A stretch of DNA of 64,000 bases, from positions 11,038,001 to 11,102,000 of the forward strand of contig CM076141.1 in NCBI GenBank assembly GCA_038025085.1, read 5' to 3'. This document shows positions 33,000-44,923 of this stretch, one piece after another. The stretch's first letter is position 1; each line of letters opens with the position of its first letter. The position numbers were made by a program, and so were the translations under genes. The notes below the pieces were generated by a model, which saw only the letters and a list, made by a program, of their open reading frames with translations, was not told the origin of the DNA and ran no database searches. This stretch comes from Tetragonia tetragonoides (lineage: Eukaryota > Streptophyta > Magnoliopsida > Caryophyllales > Aizoaceae).

Positions 33000-34031
33000 T
33001 CAAACACCAATAACACCAACTAAGTCCAAACAATATTTGAACTTAGCAATCGGAAGAGGTTTAGTCAACATATCTGCGGGATTGTCGTTGGTGTGAATCT
33101 TCTCGACAATCACTTCACCTCCATCAACTGTACCTCGAATAAAATGGCGCCTCACATCAATATGCTTGGTCTTTGAATGGTACTTGTTGTTCCTTGTCAA
33201 GTGCACCGCACTTTGACTATCACAAAACACAACTAGCACATCTTGAGTTAGACCAAGTTCATCCACCAAACCACGGAGCCAAATAGCTTCTTTCACCCCT
33301 TAAGTAGTAGAAATATATTCCGCCTCAGTAGTAGATAAAGAAGCAATAGACTGTAACGACGAATACCAACTGATAGCAGAACCATAATGAGAAAATACAT
33401 AAGATGAAAGAGACTTTCTCTCGTCGAGGTCACCTGCATAGTCGGAGTCAACATATCCCACTACACCACCGGGAACAGCCCGGTTCTTATCAAACACTTG
33501 CCCAATATCACTATATCCCTTCAAGTATCGAAGGATCCATTTCCCAGCTTCCCAATGCGACTTACCCGGATTGTGCATATATCTACTTACCACACTAACG
33601 GCATGAGCCAAATCTGGCCGGGTACACACCATGGCATACATCAAACTACCAACCGCACTAGAGTATGGAACATTAGACATATGTTCCTTATCTTCCTCAC
33701 ACTTTGGGCATTGATCTGAGTACAATATGAAATGTGAGGTCAATGGAGTAGGAATGGGCTTGCAGTCGCTCATATTGAACCTTTCGATCACTTTATTGAT
33801 GTAGCTTGTTTGTGATAACGTGAGCTTACCCGCCTTTATATCTCTACTAATCTCCATGCCTAAGATCTTCTTAGCAGCTCCCAAATCCTTCATCTCAAAT
33901 TCTCTACTAAGTTGGGCCTTCAACTCATCTACATAAACTTTGTTAGGTGCAGCAATTAACATATCGTCAACATAAAGCATCAAATATAAGAAAGACCCAT
34001 CCGGAAATTTCTGAAAATACACACTCATCAT
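33000..34031 (-). pseudogene. Copia B reverse transcriptase C-terminal part and RNase H
   Basis: Two minus-strand frames separated by one in-frame stop (near 33298). The first has the RT catalytic LMLYVDDMLIA, then EFEMKDLGAAKKILGMEI and RNase H with YVDSDYAGDLDERKSLS and STTEAEYIS. The second has [19 protein letters not shown] and [12 protein letters not shown] and ends DMLTKPLP, the normal Copia pol C-terminus. Confidence 0.88.
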
Positions 34032-34033
34032 AG

Positions 34034-34798
34034 CTACACCGATTGTAGCATGAAGGTGTCAAACCTTCTATACCACTGCCTTGGGGATTGCTTTAAACCA
34101 TATAGTGAGTTTTTCAACTTACACACAAGATCCTCCTTTCCGGGAATCTCAAACCCCTCGGGTTGCTGAATATAAATCTCCTCTTCAAGGTGACCATGAA
34201 GAAATGCAGTCTTCACGTCTATTTTCTCCAGCTCTGAATCATACAAGGCAGCCATAGATAGCAAAACCTCAAATAGAGGTAGGTCGAAAAACTGGAGAAA
34301 ATACGTCATTAAAGTTAATTCCCTCACGTTGGTCGAATCCTCGAACAACAAACCTTGCCTTGTACCTCTTGTTCTCGACCCCGGGAATTCCATCTTTGAT
34401 CTTGTAGAGCCACTTACAGAATCACACGCTTCTCCTCAGGAAGCTTTACCAAGTCCCAAGTCTCATTTTTGTGTAGACTTTCAACCTCTTCTTGCATCGC
34501 CACATCCCACTTGTCAGCATCTGGACTAGAAACTGCCTCGGAGTAATTCCTAGGCTCGCAATTTTTCAATGTCTTGTGCGGCGACAAAGGCATAGGCAAC
34601 CAAGTTACATTCATAATCCTCAAATCTTGGTGGCCTACGGACTTGCCTTCTTTCTCGATCTCGAGCTAAAGTGTTCTCGGGTTGAGATTGAGGTGGACTT
34701 TCATGGGCAGTTCCTTCTTCATGAGCCTCTCTAGGCTCCTCAATAGTGGGCACGGAAACATTCTTCTTTTTGGTTGTGGAGTCAAGCTCATGATCCAC
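34034..34798 (-). pseudogene. Copia B integrase tail and RT N-terminal part, fragmented
   Basis: Overlapping minus-strand frames. One, at 34414-34623, carries WDVAMQEEVESLHKNETWDLV, the conserved start of Copia RT. Another, at 34034-34393, carries DVKTAFLHGHLEEEIYIQQP and KNSLYGLKQSPRQWY. Frameshifts separate them. Confidence 0.8.
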
Positions 34799-34912
34799 CT
34801 TCTTCTTGTCACTCTCAGTACCTACATCATCAGAATTAGACGCAGTATCTATTCCAGGAGATAATATTGCATTTTCATTAAAGGTAACATCTCTACTATG
34901 AATAACTTTACG

Positions 34913-35786
34913 TTACTTAGGGTCAGGACACCACTCACGATAACCCTTAACACCCGACCCGTAACCCAAGAAAACGCACTTGATTGCACGAGGTACTCGC
35001 TTTCCCTCATTTACATGAACATAAACTGGACACCCAAATATACGAAGATGTGAATAATCAATAGGGTTACCTGACCATAGTTTCTCTGGAATATTGTCTT
35101 CAAGAGATTTGTGTGGAGAGCAGTTGATCAAATATGTTGCAGTAGTAGCCGCTTCCACCCAAAATTCCCATCCCAATTGAGCATAAGAAAGCATACACCG
35201 TACTTTCTCCATTATAGTTCTGTTCACTCTCTACAATACCGTTTTGTTGCGGTTTCCCGACTAGTGTGTGATGTCGGGCAATGCCTTCATTTATACATAA
35301 TGCATTGAAGGCCTCTTCACAGAACTCAAGACCGTTATCGGTCCTCAACTTCTTGATCTTCCTCTCAGTCTGGTTCTCGATCAAAACTTTCCACTCCTTA
35401 AAAGTGGGGAACACATCATCCTTGTGCTTCACAAAGAACACCCAGACTTTCCTAGAGTAATCATCAATAATAGTCAGCATATATCTTTTACCTCCCTGGG
35501 AGGTAACACTAGCGGGACCCAATAAATCTGAATGGATGTAGTCAAGTGTGCCTTTGGTTCTATGTATACCGGCAGAAAAACTTGATTTCGTCTGCTTGCC
35601 AAAAACACAATGTTCACAAAACTCAAGGTTACATGTATTCTTACCAATGAGGCCCTTCTTAACCAGAATATTCATACCTTTCTCACCCATGTGACCCAAG
35701 CAATAATGCCAAAGCTTGGACTCATCGGAGTGAGCCTTCGATGTAGCAACTACAGCTGTGCCTGTTACAGTAGTGCCCTGCAACAC
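34913..35786 (-). pseudogene. Copia B integrase
   Basis: It contains the zinc-binding H...H...C...C region (LWHYCLGHMGEKGMNIL, then CEHCVFGKQ) and the DDE core (HSDLLGPASV, DNGLEFCEEAFN, GKPQQNGIVE), followed by a second frame with SYAQLGWEFWVEAATTATYLIN. A frameshift near 35200 splits it. Confidence 0.85.
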
Positions 35787-36919
35787 TTATAAGGTACCCG
35801 ATCTAATGGCCTTCATCATTACTAAATCTCCTTTGGACACTTTCAACACTCCATTTTTCCCAGAGTACTTACACCCATGAGCTTCAAGGATGCCTAGAGA
35901 GATAAGGTTTCTCCTCAAACAAGGGACATGTTTAACCCCAGTGATGGTCCTCCCAACACCGTCATTCATCTTGATCTGGACACTACCCTTCCCAACAACA
36001 GAACACTGGCTATCATTCCCATATGCACAATACCACCATTAACATGTTCATAAGTGGTAAACCAATCTCTATGGGGATACATATGGAAGGTACAACTAGT
36101 ATCTAGAATCCACTCATCTCTAGATTTTTCGGTGTCAGCAGCCAAACACACATCACCCTCGAAATCCACCTCGGCAAATGCAACCTCGGCGGTTTTTTCG
36201 GGTTTCTTATCATTATTCCCCTTACCCTCTCTATCTAATTTGTTCTTCAATTTATAGCAATAAGCAAAAATGTGTCCAAGTTTCTTACAATAATTACAGG
36301 ACTTACTAGCATGTTTGCCCCTAGATTTAGAATGATACTTCTTCTTGTTATTGTTTTCCCCACGATCAAAACTCCGCCCCCTTTGACTAACAACCAACCC
36401 CTCAGGAGTATTAGTCTCATTATCATCATCATATTTTTCCTTAGATAACAAGGCTGATTTAACATCTTCAAAAGATAGGGTTTCACGGTTTTCATACAAC
36501 ATAATTTCTTTAAAATGTTTGTATGACGGAAGCAATGAGATAACAAGTAAAACAACTTTATCCTCATCATCTATCTTTACATCTTGATTTTCCAAATCAA
36601 TAAGAATATCATTAAATTCATCTAGATGATCCTGAACAGAAGTACCTTTCTTCATACGGAGGGTGTAGAGGCGATCCTTCAGGCGAAGCTTGTTCGCAAG
36701 ACTCTTTGTCATGTACAAAGTTTCCAACTTGAGCCACAAACCTGCTGCAAAGGTCTCATGGATGACCTCCCGGAGAACTTCTCGAGTCAGACATAATTGG
36801 ATCGCCGCCAAAGCCTTCTCATCCAATTCCTCCCAATCTTCATCCGACATGGTAGCCGGTTTACTCGACTTTCCCTTTAACGCCTTCTTTAACCCGTGAT
36901 GAGTCAATACGGCTTGCAT
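35787..36919 (-). pseudogene. Copia B gag and protease
   Basis: The gag frame (317 codons) contains a UBN2-type gag core and a zinc knuckle (CNYCKKLGHIFAYC), followed by the protease start WILDTSCTFHMYPH. The active site reads DTS rather than DSG. A second frame (35787-35969) continues with VPCLRRNLISLGIL, typical of the end of Copia protease. A methionine start at 36919 lies about 90 bp inside the LTR. Confidence 0.85.
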
Positions 36920-37008
36920 ATGAACTTTCTATATAGAAAAGCTAATCTTGCCATCAAACTTCTCGATATCAAACTTGGTCACCATTATAGTAAGGATCTG
37001 ATAACAAT

Positions 37009-37618
37009 TGTTGGGGATATTAGAGTGCGAAAGCGAAAACAATCAATCAACCAAGTCAATAATCAAGAATAAATAATAAAGATGACACGCGATTTTAACG
37101 TGGAAACCCCTAATTGAATAAAATTAGAAGAGTACAACGAGCCTCCAATAGCTACTTGAGTTCTGAGAAAAAACCACGGGCGACGAGCCACGAAACAAAT
37201 CCACTATGAATATGAGAAGAGTACAACGAGCCTCCAATAGCTACTTGGACTATTGAGGATTATGGAGAATTACAATAGAACTCTCAAGAACACACACTCT
37301 CTCTAAATGTGGAATATTAGGGATGAATAATAGTATATGGTGGTTTGGATAATAACCCACTTAAATACACCTAATAGAAACCTAATTAGATTAGGAAACA
37401 AGAGATAGGTCGACAACTCAAAAACGGCACAATAAAGCCTTACGCGCAGCACTGCATGGTCGGGCGAAAAACCAAGAGCAATTGTGCCCAGTCATGCACT
37501 ACCAGTTACAGCTACAGACCACGAAGCATGACCATGCGGAAACTAAAGGTAAACAGTGTATGGTCATGCAGCAGCAAAGATACACCAAATGGCTTTATTT
37601 TGGGTCACGAATCCAACA
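37009..37618 (-). repeat. Copia B right (5') LTR
   Basis: 610 bp. Contains two direct copies of a segment with GAGCCTCCAATAGCTACTTG, absent as a duplicate in the left LTR. A tRNA-Met-like primer site (GTTATCAGATCC on the minus strand) lies just inside at about 36996-37007. Confidence 0.88.
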
Positions 37619-37690
37619 CCATGAGATAGGTGATTGACAAAGAAATACCAGCCCACCCGTCAAGGATCGCCGTGTGAGAGCACAGGCAGC

Positions 37691-39115
37691 CTAATCTGAA
37701 TCACACCATCCATTTAAAGATAGGTTACTGTCAGCTCGCAATAAAATACCTTGATCTGGAGTACCCTTTAAATAACACACAACTCGTAGAGCGGCCTCCC
37801 AATGCTCTTGATGAGGATCTTGCATAAATTGAGATAAAAGATGAACAGAATACGCCAAATCAGGTCGTGTGACAGACAAATACACAAGACGACCTACAAA
37901 GCGTCGATAAGATTCTAGAGCATCAAGTTTGGCACCAATGGCATGGCCTAACTTGTGATTTTGTTCAATATGAGTATCTACTTGTTTTGCCCCCAAGAGG
38001 CCGACCTCAGTCATAATGTCAAGAGTATACTTTCTTTGACAAAGAAATAAGCTAGCGGAACTCCGAGCTACCTCAATACCAAGAAAATATTTAAGTTGAC
38101 CAAGATCTTTCATATGAAAGCAGCCACCCAAATAGGCCTTGAAAACACTGAGAGCAACAGAATTATTGCCAGAAATAATTAAATCATCAACATACACCAA
38201 GACATTGAGCTTCACGCCATCGTTAGTGTAAGTAAACAGTGAATAATCAGAGTAAGACTGAAGAAAGACATACCCTTTCAAAGCAGTTACCAGTTTTGCA
38301 AACCAACAACGAGGTGCCTGTTTTAAACCATATAAAGATCTGCGAAGACGACAAGCCAGATTTGGCTCCGATGACGTGAAGCAAGGGGGCAATTTTATAT
38401 AAACTTCCTCATCAAGATCACCATGGATAAAGGCATTGTGTACATACATTTGGTGAAGTTCCCAATTTTTGGAAGCGGCAATGGCTAAGAAGGCACGAAT
38501 GGTTGCCATTTTGGCAACGACAGAAAAGGTCTCAGAGTAATCCAAACCTTCGATTTGATGATTTCCAAAAATAACCAAGCGAGAAAAATTGTCACAATTA
38601 ATATAGTGTGCTATAGGAAAAAGAGTACCTGAGGTATGTTGTGGAGGGGAAATAGCAGTGTTTGATGGACTCTCTTTAACAACGCAGTGAGTGACAAAAT
38701 CCTTTAGGAGCACTGAAGGGGTTTTAGTGCGCATTCCATGACCCAAATCTTCTTCAGAACCCTGGTTATTTAAGCTTGCCTGTTCTTCAGCTTGGTCAGA
38801 CCGAGTTTGGACAGAGTCGTCTACAACACTAGAATGTTCTATGTCCATTGGGCTTGCCGGACTTGTGGTTTGGTCAGACCTAGTATTGACAGTGGCAGAG
38901 GAATTAGGGTCATTGGGGATAAGAGGAACATCTCTACCTTCTTCTGTTGTATCCCTGGCATTAGGGACATTTGCAACAATAGAGTCATCCAAAAAATCTG
39001 CAAAGTCTAAATCAATATCCACATCCATATCAAAGTGATCCGTTGGTCTTATAGTGCTAGCTTCCGTCTCAACAAAGGGAAAAATCTCTTCAAAGAATTT
39101 TACGTCTCTTGACAC
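37691..39115 (-). pseudogene. Copia A reverse transcriptase and RNase H N-terminal part
   Basis: A 474-codon frame. The RT parts include [35 protein letters not shown] and the catalytic VLVYVDDLIISG. RLVYLSVTRPDLAYSVHLLS and RVVCYLKGTPDQGI lead to the first RNase H aspartate (GWCDSD), where the frame ends close to Copia B. The stretch between the integrase tail and RT is poorly conserved. It is the longest open part of Copia A. Confidence 0.85.
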
Positions 39116-40050
39116 AAAGAACTCATGTTTATCAAGATCATAAAGCCTCCATCACTTTTGACCAAAACGATACCCAACAAATATGCATTTACGGCTACGA
39201 CTCGCAAATTTATCCCCCTTTGTCTTTTGGTTGTGGGCGAAACATAAAGATCCAAACACTCGAATGGCATCATAAGATGGAGGATAACCAAACAATTTCT
39301 CAAAAGGAGTGAGATTGCGAAGGACAGTGAAGGAGTTCTATTGATTAAATGGGCAGCGGTCAAAACACTCTCCCCCCAAAAATAAATTGGCAAATTGGCT
39401 TGGAAGCGCAATGCGCAGGCAACATTTAGGATGTGTTTGTGTTTTCTTTCAACTCTCCCATTTTGTTGTGGAGTTCCAGTGCATGAGGTTTGAAATAAGA
39501 TGTCATAAGCAGTAAAATAATCAAGCAAGCATCGGAACTCCGTTCCATTATCACTCCGAACAATTTTTATGGTTTCAAAAACTTGTCGCTCAACCATAGC
39601 AACAAAGGACATAAACTTAGAAAAGACCTCTGTTTTATCATCCATCAAATAAACCCACACAGCTCGAGAAAAATCACCCACAATAGTCCAAAAATATCTA
39701 GCACCACAAGAAGATGTATGACGATAGCCGCCCCACAAATCAATATGAATTAATTCAAAAATCCGACAAGCTTTATGGTCACTCAAAGGAAATTTGTCCT
39801 TGGGATGTTTAGTTCGAAAACACACTTCACAAGCTTTATTCAAACTATCTTTAGAATTACAAACTGGAGGAAGCAAATGTACTACTTTTTCCAAAGGATT
39901 CCCCATCCTAGCATGCCAAAGAGCCAAAGAAGAAGCGTCCACATCCACTGTGACAGCCTGCACTGTATGTGGTCCCTTGAAGTAGTAGAGTCCATCTTGC
40001 TTACTTCCCGTTCTAATCATTTTCCTCGTTTGGTCCTGTATAGCACACAT
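39100..40050 (-). pseudogene. Copia A integrase
   Basis: The frame contains LALWHARMGNP, CEVCFRTKHPKDKFP, HIDLWGGYRH, VRSDNGTEFRCL and TGTPQQNGRVERKH, i.e. the H2C2 and DDE regions of a Copia integrase. The C-terminal end is frameshifted (RGINLRVVAVNAYL) relative to the downstream RT frame. Confidence 0.88.
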
Positions 40051-40057
40051 ATATCGA

Positions 40058-40831
40058 TTAAAAATGATAAATACTATTCAAATCATCACACAATTGTGAA
40101 ACGGACAATAAGTTGCAATTTAAGAGAGGGCCATAAAGAACATGAGTGAGAGTCATAGCATCCGACAGGCGCATTGAGCCCTTCTTTATTGCAACCACTT
40201 TCTTGCCATCAGGAAGACCAACGAGACATAAGATGTCTTTCACATCGAATAGTAGAGAAAGATTACCAGTAACATGATTAGATGCACCTGTATCAATGAT
40301 CCAATGATGACCATTCAACTTACCACTCAAACGATTATCGGAAACAATCATATTACAAAAGGCACTTGCAAGCACCTTCCACTGATCAGCGGAAAATATT
40401 TGAGCAGATGGTGCTTTAATAGGTTCAGAAACAACTGCAACATTGGCACGGACCCCCCCTCGACCACGTCCTGTCGCAAGAAAAGGAGCAGAGGTCGTTG
40501 ATTTTTGGTTACGACCAATCAATAGTTTGGTCGTACCTGACCCGCTGTTAGACTTCACTCGATCCTCCCACCAATCTGGATATCCATGGATTTCGAAGCA
40601 ATTAGTCACTTTATGGCATGTCTTCTCACAATAGGTGCAAGAGAGATGTGATTTATCAGGTTTCTCTATTTTGCCTCGGCCGCGCCCACTAGTTCGCACA
40701 GCAAATCCAACAATATCGGATTTCTCCTCGGGCAGAGCCGAAGACGTTCGGACTCGTTCATCTTGAATAACTAGCTGGTAGGCACGACTAAGAGAGGGCA
40801 GGGGATCTTGAGCAAGAATATTTGATCGCAA
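40058..40831 (-). pseudogene. Copia A gag C-terminus and protease
   Basis: It contains a CCHC-like zinc finger (CTYCEKTCHKVTNC), then HGYPDWW, and the protease active site HWIIDTGASNHVTG with intact DTG. It ends near the protease C-terminus (LLSVSQLCDDLN). Confidence 0.85.
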
Positions 40832-41433
40832 AGGAGCAAAAAAGATGGGGTATATAAACCCATCAGAAATTCATGAAGCATGTCCTTTGCACGACGACGC
40901 TCATGTTCAAGACCTGCGGTACACTTTGTACAGCAAGAGCAAGTAATCAAGGGTTCATGGTTATGCAATTCCTCCCATAGAGTCGTGAGTTTTCCATAGT
41001 AAGAAGCAACCGACATGGATTTTGTTTGCTTACAGTCAGAGATGGTCGCCTTCAATTTCTGTATGCGTGGTCCATTCGTAAGAGCGAATCGCTCCTTAAG
41101 TGTCTCCCATAGATGCCTGGCGTCTTTATACTTGGACAAGGTACTCTTCACTTCTGTTGTGATGGTATTCATAATCTAGGATACCAAGATGGCTTGAATT
41201 GTATTCAAATCATCTTGTGTGCAATGAGGTGTTGGAGATACAATTGTACCATCTAAAAATCCGAACTTTCTTCGAGCTCGAAGGGCCGTCTCAATCTTAC
41301 CGGCCCAATCATCATAATTTTTGCCATTAAATTTGGTTGCAGTAATGAAATCACCAGGTCGATCTTGAGGACCTAGGAAATAAGGAGATTTTGAGTCAAT
41401 TTTATTTGGTGGTGGGTCGTCATCGGTGGCCAT
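40771..41433 (-). pseudogene. Copia A gag N-terminal part with in-frame stop
   Basis: It starts at the ATG 41433 and contains SPYFLGPQDRPGDFI and FNGKNYDDWAGKIETAL, the retrotran_gag/UBN2 beginning common in Ale/Retrofit-type Copia. A TAG at 41176-41178 interrupts the same frame, which then continues MNTITTEVKSTL and SVASYYGKLTTLWEEL. Confidence 0.85.
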
Positions 41434-41483
41434 TGTTTAGGGTTTTTGAGTTTTGGTTTAAGGTTTATTTATGGATCTTTCAC

Positions 41484-41495
41484 GCTCTGATATCA
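41484..41495 (-). promoter_or_regulatory. Copia A primer-binding site
   Basis: The minus strand reads TGATATCAGAGC, one base off the TGGTATCAGAGC complement of initiator tRNA-Met, directly inside the 5' LTR. Confidence 0.75.
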
Positions 41496-41556
41496 TAAGT
41501 TTGAGGCCGAAAGATCATTTTTATATTGATCTGTACGCAATAAATATATATATATA

Positions 41557-41631
<75 letters not shown>

Positions 41632-41764
41632 CCCTAATATCTATACAAATCTTCTGTTATAGGAAACAATCCTAAACAATATCAAACTCTAATATACCCT
41701 ACCATAAATAGGCGGAACAGAATATCACAAAAGTCACGCCTGAAATCTCGCAGATCTCGTAACA
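41496..41764 (-). repeat. Copia A 5' LTR, expanded by (AT)n
   Basis: Same ends as 31776-31967, but with an (AT)n tract of about 85 bp at 41545-41626 where the left LTR has only a few AT units. Confidence 0.85.
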
Positions 41765-41770
41765 CACAAC

Positions 41771-42061
41771 AATAAACTTACTAAACATTATTACTCTTAT
41801 ATAATAATAAACCGCACAATGCATGAGAACTTACAACTTTGAGTTTATTTAAAAATAAGATACAGTAACAATAACTCAATAAGTAGGGTACATAACTACA
41901 CGCGCACGATAAATTACCAGAAAAAAAAAAAAAAAAAAGTTGTCATACATGATGATCGATATGACTTTGTTTATTTTTAGTTTATTATTAGATGCATGAA
42001 ATGATCTGATATATATTTCATGCAACAACTAACGACGTCGATGGATCCGTCGTTTAATAGG
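41771..42061. other. intergenic spacer
   Basis: AT-rich, no gene. It may be part of the locus interrupted by the MULE-like segment on its right. Confidence 0.4.
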
Positions 42062-43189
42062 TAGAGGTAGCAAACGGGCCGGTCAGGTCAGGTTCAGGTC
42101 GGGTCAGTTTTGGTGTGGATATTTACAGGTTGGATCGTTTCGATTTCGGGTTGGGAAATGCTTGTTCATGACCCAGAGCGTTCAGGTTCGGGTCGACCCA
42201 ACCGATTGATGACAATAAAAGTACCAAGAGCTAGCAACATACAGTAAACTTAAATAGTTCCTGACGCTCAAGGCTCTAAGTGAATTTAGTCTACACAAAG
42301 CATTGTTGACATCATGCCATGACCGTCCAGCTTCATCTCATCTTTTCTCATGATATCATCTTACCCAGGAAAAATGAAACTGTGCAAAAGAATCAGCAAC
42401 TGGAATAGACTGAAATGCATACCAAACATGAAGAAACGGAGCTGAAATAAAGCGAAATTCACATACCGAGCTTGCAGTTCGCAAATGAAAATGGAACAAA
42501 TTAAAGAAAAGGAAAGACAAGACTATAGACAAGCACAACCAAAATCCTTAAGCCGTTTAGCAAAAAATTAACCTTGATGAAGGAATAGAACAACAAACAG
42601 ATTGCAATTAATGCCCAAAAAATTCAGACACATAGCTAGAGCATGCCAAACAGAAGAAATGAGAAGCCTGGACAAAATGCAGAATGAGATAACACTTTCA
42701 ATACTCAGCCCAAAACACAACAGATATAGCGCTAAAGCTCACAAATTTCAGAACCCAAATTTCAAACTCGACCAAATTCACAAATAGTTTACACCACCAA
42801 ATGAGCTCCACTTCTTTTTTTCATAATCACAGGAGGTCAAACAAGCCAGATAACCCAAGGAAATACTGCAGGTATACATCAAACTTCCACAACTTCCACA
42901 ATTCAGAACAAAACTGTAACCGCTCTTTCTTTTAAGCAAACAGTCCAATAATCAACAAGGCCAGTGAACAAATCAAGGCAAACAATCACAGTAGATTTAG
43001 CCCGGTACATCAGAACAACAAAGAGGGACACAAACCCATGTCCAGTTCAATCCTCAAAATGGCAGGGTTGTTTCATTCAAGCACTGATTATAAGACACTA
43101 AAAATGCCCAAAACAGAACCCACCAAAACGAATCAAACAATACCAGATTTAAAGAGAGAAAGGGACGAACCTGAGATGAATGATACTCG

Positions 43190-43680
43190 TAAATTCGACT
43201 ACTCTGTCGTGGAATATGAAGAACTTCACGCAAATCTCGCAAAATAAATACGCCATTTTCACGAATTTCATCAGAATACCCTAAAAGCTCCACAAAATCA
43301 AACCCCTAAATCCTGAAATTCCCATCTACAAACCCTACCCAACTAATAAATCAAACAGAACAAGAGAAGAACTCGCCATCGGAGGACAAAGTTAAAATCA
43401 CAACAAGAATGAAAAAAGTAAAATGGAAGAACCCTAAAAATGTCGATCTGGAACTTTACTTACTGATTTTGTATAGGCTGAACAGGAAAGCTTCGATCTG
43501 CAATTAACACAACCAAAAAAAAGTCAACCGCCCAGGATCAGAACTTGCAAGTTGAGAGAAAGAAGGAGGGGAGAGAAAACGAAGATCAGAGGTGAGAAAC
43601 TCAGAAGTTGAGAGAAAATAGGAGAAAGAAAGAATTAAGGAGAAGAACGGAAGGAGGACTGATTGTGATTTTGAGAATAG
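43190..43680 (-). pseudogene. possible captured 5' gene fragment
   Basis: On the minus strand a pyrimidine-rich leader-like stretch (about 43680-43480) is followed by a donor-like CA|GTAAGTAAAG (about 43460). After an intron-like gap an acceptor-like TTTCAG (near 43312) opens a frame coding for EIRENGVFILRDLREVLHIP, ending at a donor-like CTCAG|GTTCG near 43170. The pattern is that of first exons of a plant gene. No ATG fits this frame and no family was recognised. It could be a transposon-captured fragment or chance. Confidence 0.35.
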
Positions 43681-43689
43681 TGGGGAAAG

Positions 43690-43958
43690 GTTTTTTCCAT
43701 TTAGAGAATGGACGACGGTCCATTTAATGGACCGATGCATATAGGTAGAGTGTGGGCGTCGGTCAACTAAGTCAACCGTTGTCCATTCCATTGCGCGTTT
43801 TTTTTCCGAAGATTAACTTATGTGCGACGGTTGTTTAGTAGAACTGTCGTCCATTCTAAATATTTATTTACAAAAATACCACTACCTCACTATGAACGAT
43901 TGTTGTCACGATCAATCATCGCATATTAGGCGATGCAGATGACTGTTATTGTACTAGT
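43690..43958 (-). mobile_element. CACTA-type transposon end
   Basis: On the minus strand the sequence starts CACTAGTACAATAACAGTC and continues with repeated GACGG/CCGTCG-type words in both senses, as in CACTA subterminal regions. The opposite terminus was not found, so this is a fragment. Confidence 0.5.
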
Positions 43959-44597
43959 GATAATTGCATAATTAATTCTATTTTCAACTTTAAAATAAAA
44001 AAGTTGCACACTTTAATGTTATTAGACATAATATATATGGTTTTAATCTACTTGAAAACTATTTCGTAAAGTTTTTACAAGTTATTATGTTTTTACTAAT
44101 GCATACGAAGTATCAAACCGTTACCTATGTAACAATTAGTTAAGATCATTCCACAAAAATTAGAAAAACCATTATTAAAGAGAAATCTGAAACTACATAT
44201 GTCAAAATTGGTTGATATGTAAGAAATTCTGATATGATTAAGCTTTTTGTCATTCACTTTTCTCATGTTGATATGTCTTGTATTGAAAGCCTCAACCCAA
44301 CGGGTCAACCCAGAGCGGGTTCGGGTTTGACCCAATAAATGTCGATTTTTCGGGTTCGATAAGTATCGGGTTTCGGATTGAAATTCTTTGTTCAAAGCCC
44401 AAACTTTTCGGGTCGGTATGGGTCGGGTCAAATTTTGTCAGCTCTAGGTATACAGTGTTCAGTGTACGTACGTACGTTCCGAAAGAACAACATACAGAAC
44501 ATGCAAATGATCGATAAACTACATGTACCGGAAAAAAAGCCGTCGCACGTTAAGCCAGAGCAACATGTGTGAAGTGTACTACAAGGCTGGCCAGCTC

Positions 44598-44825
44598 CTA
44601 CGCATGTGCACGTACCTTGAATGTATCCATAGCCAAAGCAAGTTCATCACCACCATTACCAACACTACTACCAAGCATCAATATGTTTGAAAGGGGAATG
44701 ATTAGGCGGCAAGTATTAGCCAAGGCGGCGGGTTGAGGTTTGGCGGCCACCATAACAAAGCAGCAGGCAACCAAGAATAGCACAATTGTTGTTGTTGTTG
44801 TTACTGCTAGCTTCATCATGATCAC
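44598..44825 (-). pseudogene. paralogue of the double-knottin peptide lacking the cysteine domain
   Basis: A 75-residue minus-strand frame. Residues 1-35 are a signal peptide with AAKPQPAALA, and residues 43-49 are IPLSNIL; both also occur in the gene at 29401 (KPQPAIAA, IPLSNIL). It then diverges and stops at VRAHA without the twelve-cysteine part. The last shared-type codons are followed by a strong donor-like AAG|GTACGT (exon end 44616), so the frame may be a first exon whose cysteine exon was moved away or lost. The MULE-like segment begins about 150 bp downstream. The promoter matches that of the other gene. Confidence 0.65.
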
Positions 44826-44912
44826 TACTTTCGATTATTACTTAATATATTATTTGGGTTTAATTTGTGTTATTATTATGTAGATGATGATGATGAGAGA
44901 AGTGGTGAAAGG

Positions 44913-44923
44913 CCCTTTTTATA
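44913..44923 (-). promoter_or_regulatory. TATA box of the peptide paralogue
   Basis: The minus strand reads TATAAAAAGGG in the context CATGCTATAAAAAGGG, identical to 29344-29359, and lies about 88 bp before the ATG. Confidence 0.7.

Larger units (their letters stand above)
32361..37618 (-). mobile_element. Copia B: complete LTR retrotransposon nested in Copia A
   Basis: LTRs of 570 and 610 bp bound a full Copia gag-pol on the minus strand. CCATG stands on both sides (32356-32360 and 37619-37623). Gag wording (LYMTKSLANKLRLKDRLYTL) resembles Tnt1/Tork-type elements. Pol is broken into several frames, and the protease has DTS in place of DSG, so this copy looks inactive. Confidence 0.92.
31776..41764 (-). 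mobile_element. Copia A: LTR retrotransposon, split by Copia B
   Basis: On the minus strand the order is LTR, PBS, gag, protease, integrase, RT, (Copia B), RNase H, polypurine tract, LTR, i.e. Copia order. CACAAC flanks both ends (31770-31775 and 41765-41770), a target-site duplication. Coding parts are at 37691-41433 and 31975-32355; Copia B (32361-37618) interrupts the RNase H region. Gag and pol carry an in-frame stop and frameshifts, so it is non-autonomous now. LTRs differ mainly by an (AT)n expansion in the right one. Confidence 0.9.
42062..44447. mobile_element. possible MULE-like segment with GGTCGGGTC-rich ends and captured gene DNA
   Basis: The left end (GAGGTAGCAAACGGGCCGG) and inverted right end (GAGCTGACAAAATTTGACCC) are partly alike. 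Both are followed inward by repeated GGTCGGGTC/GGTTCGGGT words, as in the 52.78-kb MITE family. TAGGTA stands on both sides (six bases; MULEs normally leave about nine). The interior (about 42250-43700) looks like non-repetitive gene DNA. Boundaries are tentative. Confidence 0.4.

Noticed and set aside
42356..43293. A functional host gene on the minus strand
   Set aside because: Only exon-like pieces without a usable ATG or continuing frame were found; kept as a possible captured fragment.
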